Below the pieces are notes generated by a model. The model saw only the letters and a list, made by a program, of their open reading frames with translations, was not told where the DNA came from and did not search any database. From Labyrinthula sp. Ha (lineage: Eukaryota; Sar; Bigyra; Labyrinthulida; Labyrinthulaceae): a stretch of DNA of 64,000 bases. Where the stretch lies: positions 434,001 through 498,000 of the forward strand of contig JAALGZ010000010.1 of assembly GCA_015227615.1 (NCBI GenBank), written 5' to 3'. The position numbers and the translations under genes were made by a program. Of this stretch, positions 46,740 through 59,536 are shown in pieces (the stretch's first letter is position 1; every line of letters begins with the position of its first letter).

Positions 46740-47277
46740 ATAGTTGTAAAACCAACAACAAAACATAAAACTACATAAAAATTGCTTCTCTCATTCTTTT
46801 AATCAACTCATATACTGCAACTATTCTCAAATTTCAACATTAACTCGAGTTCTTCAACCTATGGCGATCCTTCGGTAGATTCTCTTCATAAAATTCTCCA
46901 TGACCTTGATCCAAATAAAAATTCCTGTGTTATTGAAACAATTAAAGTTGCTACATCAAATCCAGGTAGTATGATAATTTAAGAAAAATAAAGATTTTGT
47001 CTGTAAATAACCGCTGTTTTGTCATTTGGATCAAGTACAAGAACATTAACGCAGAATCTCATCATTTAAACTTGCTGGTTTGGAATTTATTTATTGTGAT
47101 AAATTGGATAACCTTTTTTATTCATTGCTTCAAAATAAACAAATGAGTTTTTGCTTTGAAGATTTTATTTCTCCTTGCGATGAGATAGATATTTCAGCTA
47201 AGGAAATAAACACTGGATTTAGAGTGAAATTTTGGTTAGCAATAGTTTTAAGTGTAGTTCTTTATTGTGAATGAATC
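46740..47277 (+). pseudogene. Possible decayed or unresolved fifth member of the eight-cysteine family
   Basis: The open end at 47080-47274 reads SFCFEDFISPCDEIDISAKEINTGF then a hydrophobic tail (WLAIVLSVVLYCE). This parallels the ends of the other members (Cys, spacer, CDGLE..EIN, hydrophobic tail). Upstream, near 46780, a leader-like string KIASLILLINSYTAT occurs without an ATG. A frame at about 46838-46980 could be joined by a 28-nt GT...AG stretch, but I cannot build one continuous gene. It is either a relic or a gene with introns I did not resolve. Confidence 0.3.
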
Positions 47278-48280
47278 AAAGTATTGACATTAAAGAGAAC
47301 AGATATATAGTTTTATTATAAATGGATAGTTTAAATTTTATTATTGTATAGCTATCTCTTGAACTCTTACACTATTGAAAATAGCATAAACCCGGTAAGA
47401 TAATCATCCGAAGATATTATTAAGAGAAAAGGTTTGGTTTAAATTGGCCTCAGGCCTTAATTTCAATATCTATCAAATTTTTTGGACAGTAGATTTACTT
47501 GTTGAAAATTTCTTTCAAAGAACATTAATGAATGAATCCTCGGCATCGAAATCTTAATCCAAGCTAGTAGCTTATTCTTAATATGTATATGTTTGAAGAA
47601 ATAATTATTAAGCTCCATCCTAAAATTTTACTAAAGTGATTTAGGCTAAGGTTTCTTAGTACAGCTGTTACCGATTGCTGACATCATCTTTTTCAATTAA
47701 TTCCAATTAACTTTTTTCTAGTTGTTTTCTCGTTTTCTGTGTTGTCATTAATTCGTACTTACGGGAAAACCTTTATAGAAAATAATTTTCTTAAGATTAT
47801 TAACTAAAAATATATTATTTATATTTCTTAAATATATTTCAGTATTTATTATTTGGTATTTTGGGCAATTCTTTTTAAGAATAATTTCTATTCCCATATT
47901 TTTTTACTATTATTTTACATAAAACAAATATAATATTTCCGAAACTTTGAATGAATGTTAAATAAAAATTATTTAGAAACAAATAAATATCATTTCAATT
48001 CTCATTTTACTTCATATCATAGAAAAAAAATAAATGGTTGGAGTTTTATTTTTTATTTAGTTCTCTATTTGGAAAAACATCCAGAATAAAGTGTACATCA
48101 TAGTACAAAAGATTAAACGTAAAATAATTAAAAAATCGAAATTAAAATAATACAACAGTAAAACCAAAATATTACTCAAAATTCTAGAAAAAGTTTCGAG
48201 TTTAGTTCTATTCTTAGATATTTCCTGTTCTTAACCAAACCAAAATTAAGAATATAATACAACAGCAACAAGAACAAACA

Positions 48281-48856
48281 ATGAAGATAAACATATTTTT
48301 TGCGCTAACCTCTATGATTACTGCTACTAAGCTAGAAAAATTTGATGAACAGAGAAATTTGCAAGAAGATATCGATGTCTGTGTAGCTGAATGTGAAGAA
48401 CCTCTTAGGGATGCACTAATTACTCAGTATAATGAACTTGACGAAGACGCCAAAACTAAGCTAAATATTTTATCTAGTCTAACAGAAGAAGAAATCCATG
48501 AAACAGAAACCTTGCTTCTTATATATGATTTGTATGACAATAATGCTGCTTCCTGTAACGAAGATGTAAATCAGGATTTGCATAGAATTCTTACCTGTAA
48601 ACATGCCTGTAGTGGAAAGGAGTCTTGTGATGAGGTAGAAGAAACTGAAGATGATACCTTTGTAGAAGTCTTGGTATATTTTTATTGCCCAGATCCAATA
48701 TCTGTTTGTGATGGATTGGAAATAGTGGTTGAAGAGATTAATGAAGTGGATGAAGAGATTGGTGGAGTGGATGAAGAGACTAATGGAGGTTTTGAAAAAG
48801 TATTGGGTTTATTTGCAGTATTAACTAGTATTATTGCTTTTCTAGGAAATCAATAA
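48281..48856 (+). CDS. Small secreted eight-cysteine protein, family member 3 (left arm)
   Basis: 191 aa with leader MKINIFFALTSMITA. Eight cysteines in family order: CVAEC, SCNED, CKHAC, SCDEV, FYCPDP, VCDGLE. An acidic repeat EEIN/EEIG/EET follows (EINEVDEEIGGVDEETNGG), then a hydrophobic C-terminus (VLGLFAVLTSIIAFLG). Its mirror copy at 61575-62150 is the same except for the first 104 coding bases, where differences cluster. It is transcribed towards the copine gene, tail to tail. Inferred surface or secreted protein, function unknown. Confidence 0.8.
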   Translation: MKINIFFALTSMITATKLEKFDEQRNLQEDIDVCVAECEEPLRDALITQYNELDEDAKTKLNILSSLTEEEIHETETLLLIYDLYDNNAASCNEDVNQDLHRILTCKHACSGKESCDEVEETEDDTFVEVLVYFYCPDPISVCDGLEIVVEEINEVDEEIGGVDEETNGGFEKVLGLFAVLTSIIAFLGNQ

Positions 48857-49131
48857 AAATTTTTTGATATTTAATCTGATAAAATATTATTATATTGAGT
48901 TAAAAGTTTTTTTATTCATAAAAACAGTTTACTTTGTCCAGAAATTGAGTTTTTAGTATATAAATTAAAGTTTTTAAAAAGTGAAGAGAAATAAATTACG
49001 ATTATAATTGTTGAGAATATATTTTCAACTGCTTTTATTATAAATATTTGAAACATATTATAAAAAAAATATTCTTGATTATTGAAAACATATTAACTTG
49101 AATATATAATACTTTCTAAGTTTACGTAATT

Positions 49132-50895
49132 TTAAAGTGGAATTGCTTTTACTGTTTCTATAGTTTTATGAACATCCTCTACAATAGGAATATCTGTTTC
49201 TTTCTTTTGAATCTTTTCTGAAAGTTGAACAGGCGAAATTTGTTTACCAGCAAAATATTGACTAACTTGATCAGGAATTTCAGCAAGAAGTTCTCTTGCT
49301 AAAGCTCCAATAGGTTTATTATCTTGATCAAATTTTCTAAATTCAACAAACTGAACTAAATCTCTTTTCAAAGTTTCATTCTCCCTTCTTAGCTTACCTT
49401 CTGCTGATTCTTCATCTCCATCAAGAAACTTCATATTTTGAAACTCATCATTACCAATGCCAATAATTAAAACACTTAAAGGAAGTTCTGCAGCATTAAA
49501 TATTTCAGTAATTGTTTCATACATATCATGATTATCTCCATCAGTTAATAAAACCAATATTGTATAAGCAAACTTATTTTCTTTTGTTAATTCAATTGCT
49601 TTTCTCAAAATAGGTGAAAAATATGTTGGCCCAGAGAAATCAATTTTATCAAGTATATCCAAATATGTCTTATGTATTCCTTCTAAATCAAAGACACTTG
49701 GATTTTTTTCATCCAAATTTAATGCAAAACAATTTTTTTCAAATTGTATTCCTGGAATTCTCGCTTGTGCACCAAATCCAAATAAAGGAATTAGTTTATC
49801 AGAATCATAATCAAGTAAAATTCTTCCTATTGAAGTTCTAAATATAAAAGAAACTTTAAAAATAATACATTGCACGTTCATAAGGTGTTGATCCAGGCAA
49901 AATAGGATTAATAGGGTTTCCAGTATGTAAATTTTGAACTCCTTGATAAATTTGTGCAACATTACTTCCAGTAAAATCTACAGCAGCAATGCAATTTATC
50001 TGTAAACCAGAATTAAAGAATTCAACTAGAGAATATTTTACTAATAAATCTGCTTTTTCAATATAGAGTTTTGTTTCCTAAAATAAATGCAAAAGAAAAA
50101 CGTACTTCTAAAGGAGTTCCATCTCTTTTTATCATTGAAAGAACTTCACCTTTTTTCAATGTTTCAGAATTTGTTCGAATACTGCATACTTCTTTATTCT
50201 TCTTTTCATCTATAAAAGCTATTCTAATCTCTTTCTTTTCTATTCTAATAAAAGGAATTTTGTGTTCCTTGAAAACAATATTTTTTCCTTCTATTGATTC
50301 ACTTTCATAAATTATCTTTTCTTTATCTTCATTTAATGTTATTAACCTATAAAAAACTGTTCTATCATATTTAAAACCAAAACTCTAAATATAAACTAAG
50401 CAAATAGAATACTCTTGTTTTTGGAATTTCTTCAACACGTAATTTCAAGGTAAAACTTCGTTTATCATTTGGAATTTCTTCACTAAATATAAAAAATTAA
50501 TATAAAATTTACGCTCGAATAATTAACTTTGCGTCATCTTTTGAACTTTCTAACTTAGTTTCCCATATTTTACCTCTTGATCCAATAACATTTGCCAAAA
50601 CAAACTTTTTCTTTGCTATTTTTGAATCTTTCGTTACATTATCATCATCGTACACTTCAATTTTTAAATATTGTTTTTCTTCAAAGAAATATTTCATTTT
50701 TACAGGTTTTTTCCATTCTGGATTATGTTCATTCTTTTTTGTTTCTGACTTGAAATATTCTGTATATTTAACTTTCTTTCCATCTTTCGATTTTCCAGTG
50801 AATAACTTATAATAAGGATCACTTTTTGTTAATAAATCAGCTTTAGGAAGATTTTGACAGCTTATGAATAACTCAACTTCAACATTTTCTTTCAT
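49132..50895 (-). CDS. Copine, left-arm copy, five exons
   Basis: Model on the minus strand: exons 50513-50895, 50413-50482, 50106-50384, 49869-50077 and 49132-49837; introns 30, 28, 28 and 31 nt; 548 codons plus TAA, a usual copine length. The N-terminal C2A domain has calcium-type Asp (DLLTKSDPYYKLF, YDDDN). C2B is much diverged and lacks the usual Asp cluster. The copine von Willebrand A domain has the MIDAS-like DFTGSN (278-283), then NPYERA-like, RILLDYDSDKLIPLFGFGA and VLLTDGDNHD. Copines are cytosolic proteins that bind membranes on calcium signals. It differs from the right-arm copy at a few residues (Lys versus Glu in YFFEEKQYLxIEV, KAIPL versus KAVPL). Confidence 0.93.
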
Positions 50896-53800
50896 CAGTT
50901 TTATTTTAATTTTGATTTCTTAATAATGCAGTTTTTTCAAAAAAAAAATCAATTTAGATATTGTGTTAATTTTAATAATGTTTATTTAATTTATATATAA
51001 AATATTAATTTACACAAATAAAGTCAGTCTAATTTCTATTCTATTTTTGTCCTAATATTGAATTGAGTAAAATAGAAATATAAATATAAATTTTGGGAAA
51101 TCAAATTTTGAGAAGACTTTTAAGAAAAAAACAATAATTTAAATATAAAAGATTAGTTATATTCTCTAGTTTTTCTTATATTATATTGAATTTTTCAAAA
51201 CAAGGAACTTCTTGGGATTTAAATATCAAATTTGCAACAACTCAGGACATCTCTCAATTCTAGATGTTACACCTTCAATACAAGGTACTTCTTGAGAAAA
51301 ATCATAACCAATTCTTTTCCTACTAGACCACTCTACCTCATAGAAATAAAAAAAGAAAATATTCTTCATCATTTAATATGTATATCATTCAAGACTACAA
51401 CTTTGTAGCAGAAAAAGTCAGAAGAATTTAAGTAACCAACCCGCCCAAGGGAACTGTTGCGAATCTGCATATCCTAGAACAAAAAACCATGATGAACTTT
51501 TTTTGATATATGTTAATAAGAACTTGGGAAAAGATATTTTTAGGAGCTTTAGTGTAAATTATTGTGAAACGTAACTTGAATACTCTGAAGAAACTTGCGA
51601 AAAAACTGAATATGCTCAAGCAACATTGATGATATTTTCTTAATTAATAACATTCTACTGTTTTGGGGAAAACAATAGAGTTTTTATTATTTATTCTGTT
51701 TCATACACAACTATGATAGAGAAGCCAATAAAACTCCTTCTTCACCTTGTTCTTTGTCTATATTCAGTAGATTCTTCAAAATGTGTCAGTTTGTCTTTCC
51801 GAGTCTTAAGAAAAACTTAATCTGGAAAATTCAAAATTCCGTTCGGATAATAATTTCCAAATTTTAAATGAATTCGTTCTTGAAAGAGCTGAGGAAATCA
51901 CGTATCAGTGAGAATCTATGAAATATGATTTCACATTCTAAGTGCAACTTTGGTAGAGAAGCAAACTCACAGCGACCAAATTAATGAAAACCCGAAAGAA
52001 AATGACATTTTTTTTGCTTTTATTGCATTCTTTATGAAACCACCATTTTTTTCATTAATTTTTATGTATTTCTTCGGGTTCAATTCACCCAGGTATGACT
52101 AGCTCAAACCCACGCTCATCAAGCAACTCACTAAGAACTCGATGTTAAGAACAAACAAATTCGAGCCATTTCTATAATAAAACTCACTATACTAACAAAC
52201 TATTTATTTTCGCGCATATGCATACTTAGAGTATATATATATAGTGCAAGAGTTCTCATCACGCAAAAATTACATGTATCTCATATTAAACCCTTCTATC
52301 TGGAATTACTCGTTCTCAATATTTTTCTTACCATGTAAAGATGTCATAATATATTCATTAATTAGCCTCGATTCTTCTAAAACAATTGAAGCATAGAATA
52401 GGTCATAGATGAAAAAATAAATATTTGTATATTGTAACCACGGGAGTTTTGACTGACTATCGCAAAGCAAACTCATATCTCTGGAATAGTACAATCCAGC
52501 TAGTTGGTTTGACTTCTTAGCACTTCAAAGATATCTTCTAGATATGGAAGACTTGCATTGAAGTATTTAAGCTACTACAAAATAGTTTATCCTAACTCTT
52601 GAATAAAAAAAATAAGAAAGGGGTAAATAAACTGTTTACGAACATAATTGAATAGCAGCAGAGTAATAGAAGATAATTCATCGCAAATTTTAAAAGAAAT
52701 TTATTAGTTAAAACCAAGTATAAACACAGGGATATTTTTGAACAATCACATAAGGTAAGCGCACGAAAAGCTACATATACTGTAAGTCGTCGTACCATAA
52801 GAGCCTATAAAAATGCTCTACATAATGAAATTAAAAAATGGTATCTGGCGATATAAATATCAGGGTGAAGATATGTGAACTGAAAAATATATGAAAAAAT
52901 ATGCTCACATAAGAAGGTAACTGGAGAAAGGGATAATTGACAAAATTCCTCAATGAACACTTTCAAATCCTTAAAAACAATTTCTTTAAATCAGCAAGAC
53001 ACATACACCCTATATAATGTTTTACAATAAAAATTTAAACCTGAAAACTATATATAGATATAATGTATGCAAGTTACATCAAAGTTATTAAAGAACCCTA
53101 ACTTTTATAGTTTTAGGAAAACTTAGAACAGTATTGTAAAATAAAGATCAATTTATATGTATGTATATATGACCACTTTCCCATTTGAGTAGATATGTAG
53201 CATTAATATGGAAGGAAAAATCATGTAAAAAGATCAATAAAAAGTAGGAACTACCTCGAATTGTTGGCTAAGAATAAAACATTCTGTGTACTCATAATAA
53301 TATAGTTCTTGCAGAAAGTAAAAACATTAAAACATCCATCTATTAACATAAATATTTTGATGAACTGGAGTGAAAGAAAATTTCAGGATTCAAAACCATA
53401 ATTAATTGTGAAAATATAATTAATAAGGTAGCAACAGATTTCGAATTAATGTAAAATTTTTATTCGTTGTCCTATGCAATATGAAGAAATAGGTGAAAGA
53501 GCTCAAGCTGGTTGTAGCGATTTACCAAAGAAACCCATGGGTTCAAATAGCATGTTGAAAGAATTTTTAAGTTCTTAAGGGAAATAATTGGATTATAGAA
53601 GGTAAGAATTTGAACAGGTTTTAACTACAAATAATAGATGCTTGATATGTTATTACATTTATATATTTTTTAGGTTACTCAAATTTTCATTATGTTTAAT
53701 TTGATTTTCATTTTCATTGGGGCGTCTGCAGGTTTTCTTGAATCAGATTAACTAAATCATATGTCCGAGTAAGGTTTCGTGGTTTTCCAAGATCCTGTTC

Positions 53801-54677
53801 GGAATTGTACAATCCAGATTGAAATATGAAAATTGATAATATGCAAAAAATATGAAGAAAAATTAACATATGTTAATTTCAGATGATTGAGATCCTTGTT
53901 GGTAATCTTCTGTTGTTACATGTGCCTATATATGCAATGTCCATGAAAATTTGCTATTTGAAATGTCTTGCATAACTTTCTTCTTTCTCATGAATTAATT
54001 ATTTAATTTTTCAAAGGTTTCCATCCCCGTTTTCTTGGAGGTGATTGAGGTTTATTGACGCTTGTCTGCATTAGTAAAATTATGTATCCTATTTAAAAGT
54101 GATGTTTTTGTTTTCTACTACTGCGTTTATTTTCTTGGGTAGATGTAGCATTTTTTCATTTCAACTTAGGTGTTTTGCTCTTTTTTATTGTACTTTTCTT
54201 TTTAGTATGTATTAGAATAATTTTCGGTCAAAATAAAATTCAAATCTTATTCTAATAATTTCCACTTTTTAACTCCAGTATCTGTGCCCCTTGCTACCTC
54301 TTCTGTAATTGTGATGAATAAATTTCTATGTTTCACAAAATAAATATAACATACAAAACTCGTACTCTGGCTCTTTAATTTTTACTGCAACCCTTGTTAT
54401 TGTTATGGAAGAGATAATTCTACAAGTTTTCTGTGTGATAGGGTTTTGAATCTTGTATTTCGGGCGAATTCTTGGACGTATCAATTTCCTCTTAATTCCT
54501 TTTGATATTTACTTTATCGTTTCATCATGATATATGTTCAAGTATTAGTTTCCATTTTCTTTTTTACTTCCCTTATACAAAACGCTGGTTCTAATTCCCT
54601 TAGATGCCTTTTACTTGTAATTTAAGGATTTTTTTTGACTACCCCGTTTCTTTTTTAATTGGCTCTATAGGTCCCGA

Positions 54678-54680
<3 letters not shown>
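50896..54680. other. Non-coding part of the left arm
   Basis: About 3.8 kb between the copine start and the spacer. Very AT-rich. The short open frames here (51428-51619, 52306-52494 and 52592-52798, minus strand) recur in the right arm only because the DNA is duplicated. They show no leader, domain or codon pattern that supports a gene. Confidence 0.5.

Positions 54681-54708
<28 letters not shown>
54681..54708. repeat. (AT)14 run at the left inner junction
   Basis: A pure AT dinucleotide run that marks the inner end of the left arm. The matching run in the right arm (55728-55747) is shorter. Confidence 0.85.
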
Positions 54709-55727
54709 TTCTTTTTTCAGATTTAGCTAAAGTTATGGAGAGCATATCACATCATAGGATTATTCTAGGTTTAGTATAATACCGTATTCTAAAAAACTTA
54801 AATTCATTAGAACATCTTAAATAAAACCACAGAATGTATTTATGATCTTTGAAAATGCGTTTTTACCTTGAGTAAAATATATTTGTTTTACAAGATGACT
54901 CATTATTCTGCAACATATTTATTGTATAGCTTGGTTATATAATGAAAAAATAAGAGATTAGTGCATAAATAGGAACTACCTTACCAAAACAGAGGTTTAC
55001 TTACTTTCCTCTTGACGATGATATAGTTATTTCTAAAAGAAAAGAATGATGAAATTAAGATTATATTCACTCGAAAATTACAACCGTGTCTCATAGGTGT
55101 TCTAAAAATAAATAGAAGTAATAGTTTTAACCAAAGATAGTTAAGACATCATTGACAAAATTCCATATATCGCTATATCGAATAACCTTGAAAAAATGTA
55201 CTGTATATACTGCTACAGATTATTTCTTACTGATATATTTCTCAGATGTTATAGTGCTTAACCCTTTTGCAATGAATTCATAAGCAGGAACATGACAAAA
55301 GATATGGCTGTAACTGATAGTAAAGCAACAATCCATGGCAATTTAGAATCCGAATCAAGCTGCCTAATAGTACAGAGTAACTGAACAAAAGCAGTAACAA
55401 AATACAAGTATTCGTGATGGACGCTAGAATGCTAATTGATTAATTGATAGTCCGTATTCAATAAAACTTAAAAAAATAATAACTTAAATAAACGGGTTCA
55501 TAGACATTTTGTCGCTACCAAACTTAAAAAAAACAAACCAATATGTCGAGAGTAATAATTGTTGCGCCAATAACACACAGTACAGAAACTAGGGAGGAAA
55601 ATCTTGACATTTAAGCATAATTTGAACGGCGTGAGAGTAACATATCAGAAGCAAAATCTTTATGAGAAAATAAGCATCTACTACCGCAGAACCTCGAAAA
55701 CTTAACCTCAAAACACCACCTCTATCC
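54709..55727. other. Unique spacer between the inverted arms
   Basis: About 1.02 kb, AT-rich, without open frames of note, RNA genes or similarity to the arms. Nothing recognisable in it. Confidence 0.6.
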
Positions 55728-55747
55728 ATATATATATATATATATAT

Positions 55748-58700
55748 TAATCGGGACCTATAGAGCCAATTAAAAAAGAAACGGGGTAGTCAAAAAAAAT
55801 CCTTAAATTACAAGTAAAAGGCATCTAAGGGAATTAGAACCAGCGTTTTGTATAAGGGAAGTAAAAAAGAAAATGGAAACTAATACTTGAACATATATCA
55901 TGATGAAACGATAAAGTAAATATCAAAAGGAATTAAGAGGAAATTGATACGTCCAAGAATTCGCCCGAAATACAAGATTCAAAACCCTATCACACAGAAA
56001 ACTTGTAGAATTATCTCTTCCATAACAATAACAAGGGTTGCAGTAAAAATTAAAGAGCCAGAGTACGAGTTTTGTATGTTATATTTATTTTGTGAAACAT
56101 AGAAATTTATTCATCACAATTACAGAAGAGGTAGCAAGGGGCACAGATACTGGAGTTAAAAAGTGGAAATTATTAGAATAAGATTTGAATTTTATTTTGA
56201 CCGAAAATTATTCTAATACATACTAAAAAGAAAAGTACAATAAAAAAGAGCAAAACACCTAAGTTGAAATGAAAAAATGCTACATCTACCCAAGAAAATA
56301 AACGCAGTAGTAGAAAACAAAAACATCACTTTTAAATAGGATACATAATTTTACTAATGCAGACAAGCGTCAATAAACCTCAATCACCTCCAAGAAAACG
56401 GGGATGGAAACCTTTGAAAAATTAAATAATTAATTCATGAGAAAGAAGAAAGTTATGCAAGACATTTCAAATAGCAAATTTTCATGGACATTGCATATAT
56501 AGGCACATGTAACAACAGAAGATTACCAACAAGGATCTCAATCATCTGAAATTAACATATGTTAATTTTTCTTCATATTTTTTGCATATTATCAATTTTC
56601 ATATTTCAATCTGGATTGTACAATTCCGAACAGGATCTTGGAAAACCACGAAACCTTACTCGGACATATGATTTAGTTAATCTGATTCAAGAAAACCTGC
56701 AGACGCCCCAATGAAAATGAAAATCAAATTAAACATAATGAAAATTTGAGTAACCTAAAAAATATATAAATGTAATAACATATCAAGCATCTATTATTTG
56801 TAGTTAAAACCTGTTCAAATTCTTACCTTTTATAATCCAATTATTTCCCTTAAGAACTTAAAAATTCTTTCAACATGCTATTTGAACCCATGGGTTTCTT
56901 TGGTAAATCGCTACAACCAGCTTGAGCTCTTTCACCTATTTCTTCATATTGCATAGGACAACGAATAAAAATTTTACATTAATTCGAAATCTGTTGCTAC
57001 CTTATTAATTATATTTTCACAATTAATTATGGTTTTGAATCCTGAAATTTTCTTTCACTCCAGTTCATCAAAATATTTATGTTAATAGATGGATGTTTTA
57101 ATGTTTTTACTTTCTGCAAGAACTATATTATTATGAGTACACAGAATGTTTTATTCTTAGCCAACAATTCGAGGTAGTTCCTACTTTTTATTGATCTTTT
57201 TACATGATTTTCCCTTCCATATTAATGCTACATATCTACTCAAATGGGAAAGTGGTCATATATACATACATATAAATTGATCTTTATTTTACAATACTGT
57301 TCTAAGTTTTCCTAAAACTATAAAAGTTAGGGTTCTTTAATAACTTTGATGTAACTTGCATACATTATATCTATATATAGTTTTCAGGTTTAAATTTTTA
57401 TTGTAAAACATTATATAGGGTGTATGTGTCTTGCTGATTTAAAGAAATTGTTTTTAAGGATTTGAAAGTGTTCATTGAGGAATTTTGTCAATTATCCCTT
57501 TCTCCAGTTACCTTCTTATGTGAGCATATTTTTCCATATATTTTTCAGTTCAAATATCTTCACCCTGATATTTATATCGCCAGATACCATTTTTTAATTT
57601 CATTATGTAGAGCATTTTTATAGGCTCTTATGGTACGACGACTTACAGTATATGTAGCTTTTCGTGCGCTTACCTTATGTGATTGTTCAAAAATATCCCT
57701 GTGTTTATACTTGGTTTTAACTAATAAATTTCTTTTAAAATTTGCGATGAATTATCTTCTATTACTCTGCTGCTATTCAATTATGTTCGTAAACAGTTTA
57801 TTTACCCCTTTCTTATTTTTTTTATTCAAGAGTTAGGATAAACTATTTTGTAGTAGCTTAAATACTTCAATGCAAGTCTTCCATATCTAGAAGATATCTT
57901 TGAAGTGCTAAGAACTCAAACCAACTAGCTGGATTGTACTATTCCAGAGATATGAGTTTGTTTTGCGATAGTCAGTCAAAACTCCCGTGGTTACAATATA
58001 CAAATATTTATTTTTTCATCTATGACCTATTCTATGCTTCAATTGTTTTAGAAGAATCGAGGCTAATTAATGAATATATTATGACATCTTTACATGGTAA
58101 GAAAAATATTGAGAACGGGTAATTCCAGATAGAAGGGTTTAATATGAGATACATGTAATTTTTGCGTGATGAGAACTCTTGCACTATATATATATATACT
58201 CTAAGTATGCATATGGGCGAAAATAAATAGTTTGTTAGTATAGTGAGTTTTATTATAGAAATGGCTCGAATTTGTTTTTTCTTAACATCGAGTTCTTAGT
58301 GAGTTGCTTGATGAGCGTGGGTTTGAGCTAGTCATACCTGGGTGAATTGAACCCGAAGAAATACATAAAAATTAATGAAAAAAATGGTGCTTTCATAAAG
58401 AATGCAATAAAAGCAAAAAAAAATGTCATTTTCTTTCGGGTTTTTATTAATTTGGTCGCTGTGAGTTTGCTTCTCTACCAAAGTTGCACTTAGAATGTGA
58501 AATCATATTTCATAGATTCTCACTGATACGTGATTTCCTCAGCTCTTTCAAGAACGAATTCATTTAAAATTTGGAAATTATTATCCGAACGGAATTTTGA
58601 ATTTTCCAGATTAAGTTTTTCTTAAGACTCGGAAAGACAAACTGACACATTTTGAAGAATCTACTGAATATAGACAAAGAACAAGGTGAAGAAGGAGTTT

Positions 58701-59536
58701 TATTGGCTTCTCTATCATAGTTGTGTATGAAACAGAATAAATAATAAAAACTCTATTGTTTTCCCCAAAACAGTAGAATGTTATTAATTAAGAAAATATC
58801 ATCAATGTTGCTTGAGCATATTCAGTTTTTTCGCAAGTTTTTTCAGAGTATTCAAGTTACGTTTCACAATAATTTACACTAAAACTCCTAAAAATATCTT
58901 TTCCCAAGTTCTTATTAACATATATCAAAAGAAGTTCATCATGGTTTTTTGTTCTAGGATATGCAGATTCGCAACAGTTCCCTTGGGCGGGTTGGTTACT
59001 TAAATTCTTCTGACTTTTTCTGCTACAAAGTTGTAGTCTTGAATGATATACATATTAAATGATGAAGAATATTTTCTTTTTATTATTTCTATGAGGTAGA
59101 GTGGTCTAGTAGGAAAAGAATTGGTTATGATTTTTCTCAAGAAGTACCTTGTATTGAAGGTGTAACATCTAGAATTGAGAGATGTCCTGAGTTGTTGCAA
59201 ATTTGATATTTAAATCCCAAGAAGTTCCTTGTTTTGAAAAATTCAATATAATATAAGAAAAACTAGAGAATATAACTAATCTTTTATATTTAAATTATTG
59301 TTTTTTTCTTAAAAGTCTTCTCAAAATTTGATTTCCCAAAATTTATATTTATATTTCTATTTTACTCAATTCAATATTAGGACAAAAATAGAATAGAAAT
59401 TAGACTGACTTTATTTGTGTAAATTAATATTTTATATATAAATTATATAAACATTATTAAAATTAACACAATATCTAAATTGATTTTTTTTTTGAAAAAA
59501 CTGCATTATTAAAAAATCAAAATTAAAATAAAACTG
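55748..59536. other. Non-coding part of the right arm
   Basis: The mirror of 50896-54680; the same comment applies. The last 60 bp before 59537 are the presumed copine promoter and leader, ending AAAATAAAACTG before the ATG. Confidence 0.5.

Larger units (their letters stand above)
47857..54708 (+). repeat. Left arm of a large inverted repeat
   Basis: About 6.85 kb whose reverse complement recurs at 55728-62574. Left and right coordinates of matching points sum to about 110,430 along the whole arm, so indels are few and small. The outer limit is set by loss of similarity just outside TATTTTGGGCAATT. The arm holds one cysteine-rich gene, one copine gene and about 3.8 kb of non-coding DNA. Confidence 0.92.

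Noticed and set aside
50896-54680. Short open frames at 51428, 52306 and 52592 and their mirrors as conserved genes
   Set aside because: They recur only because the whole arm is duplicated; they have no leader, domain or coding signature.
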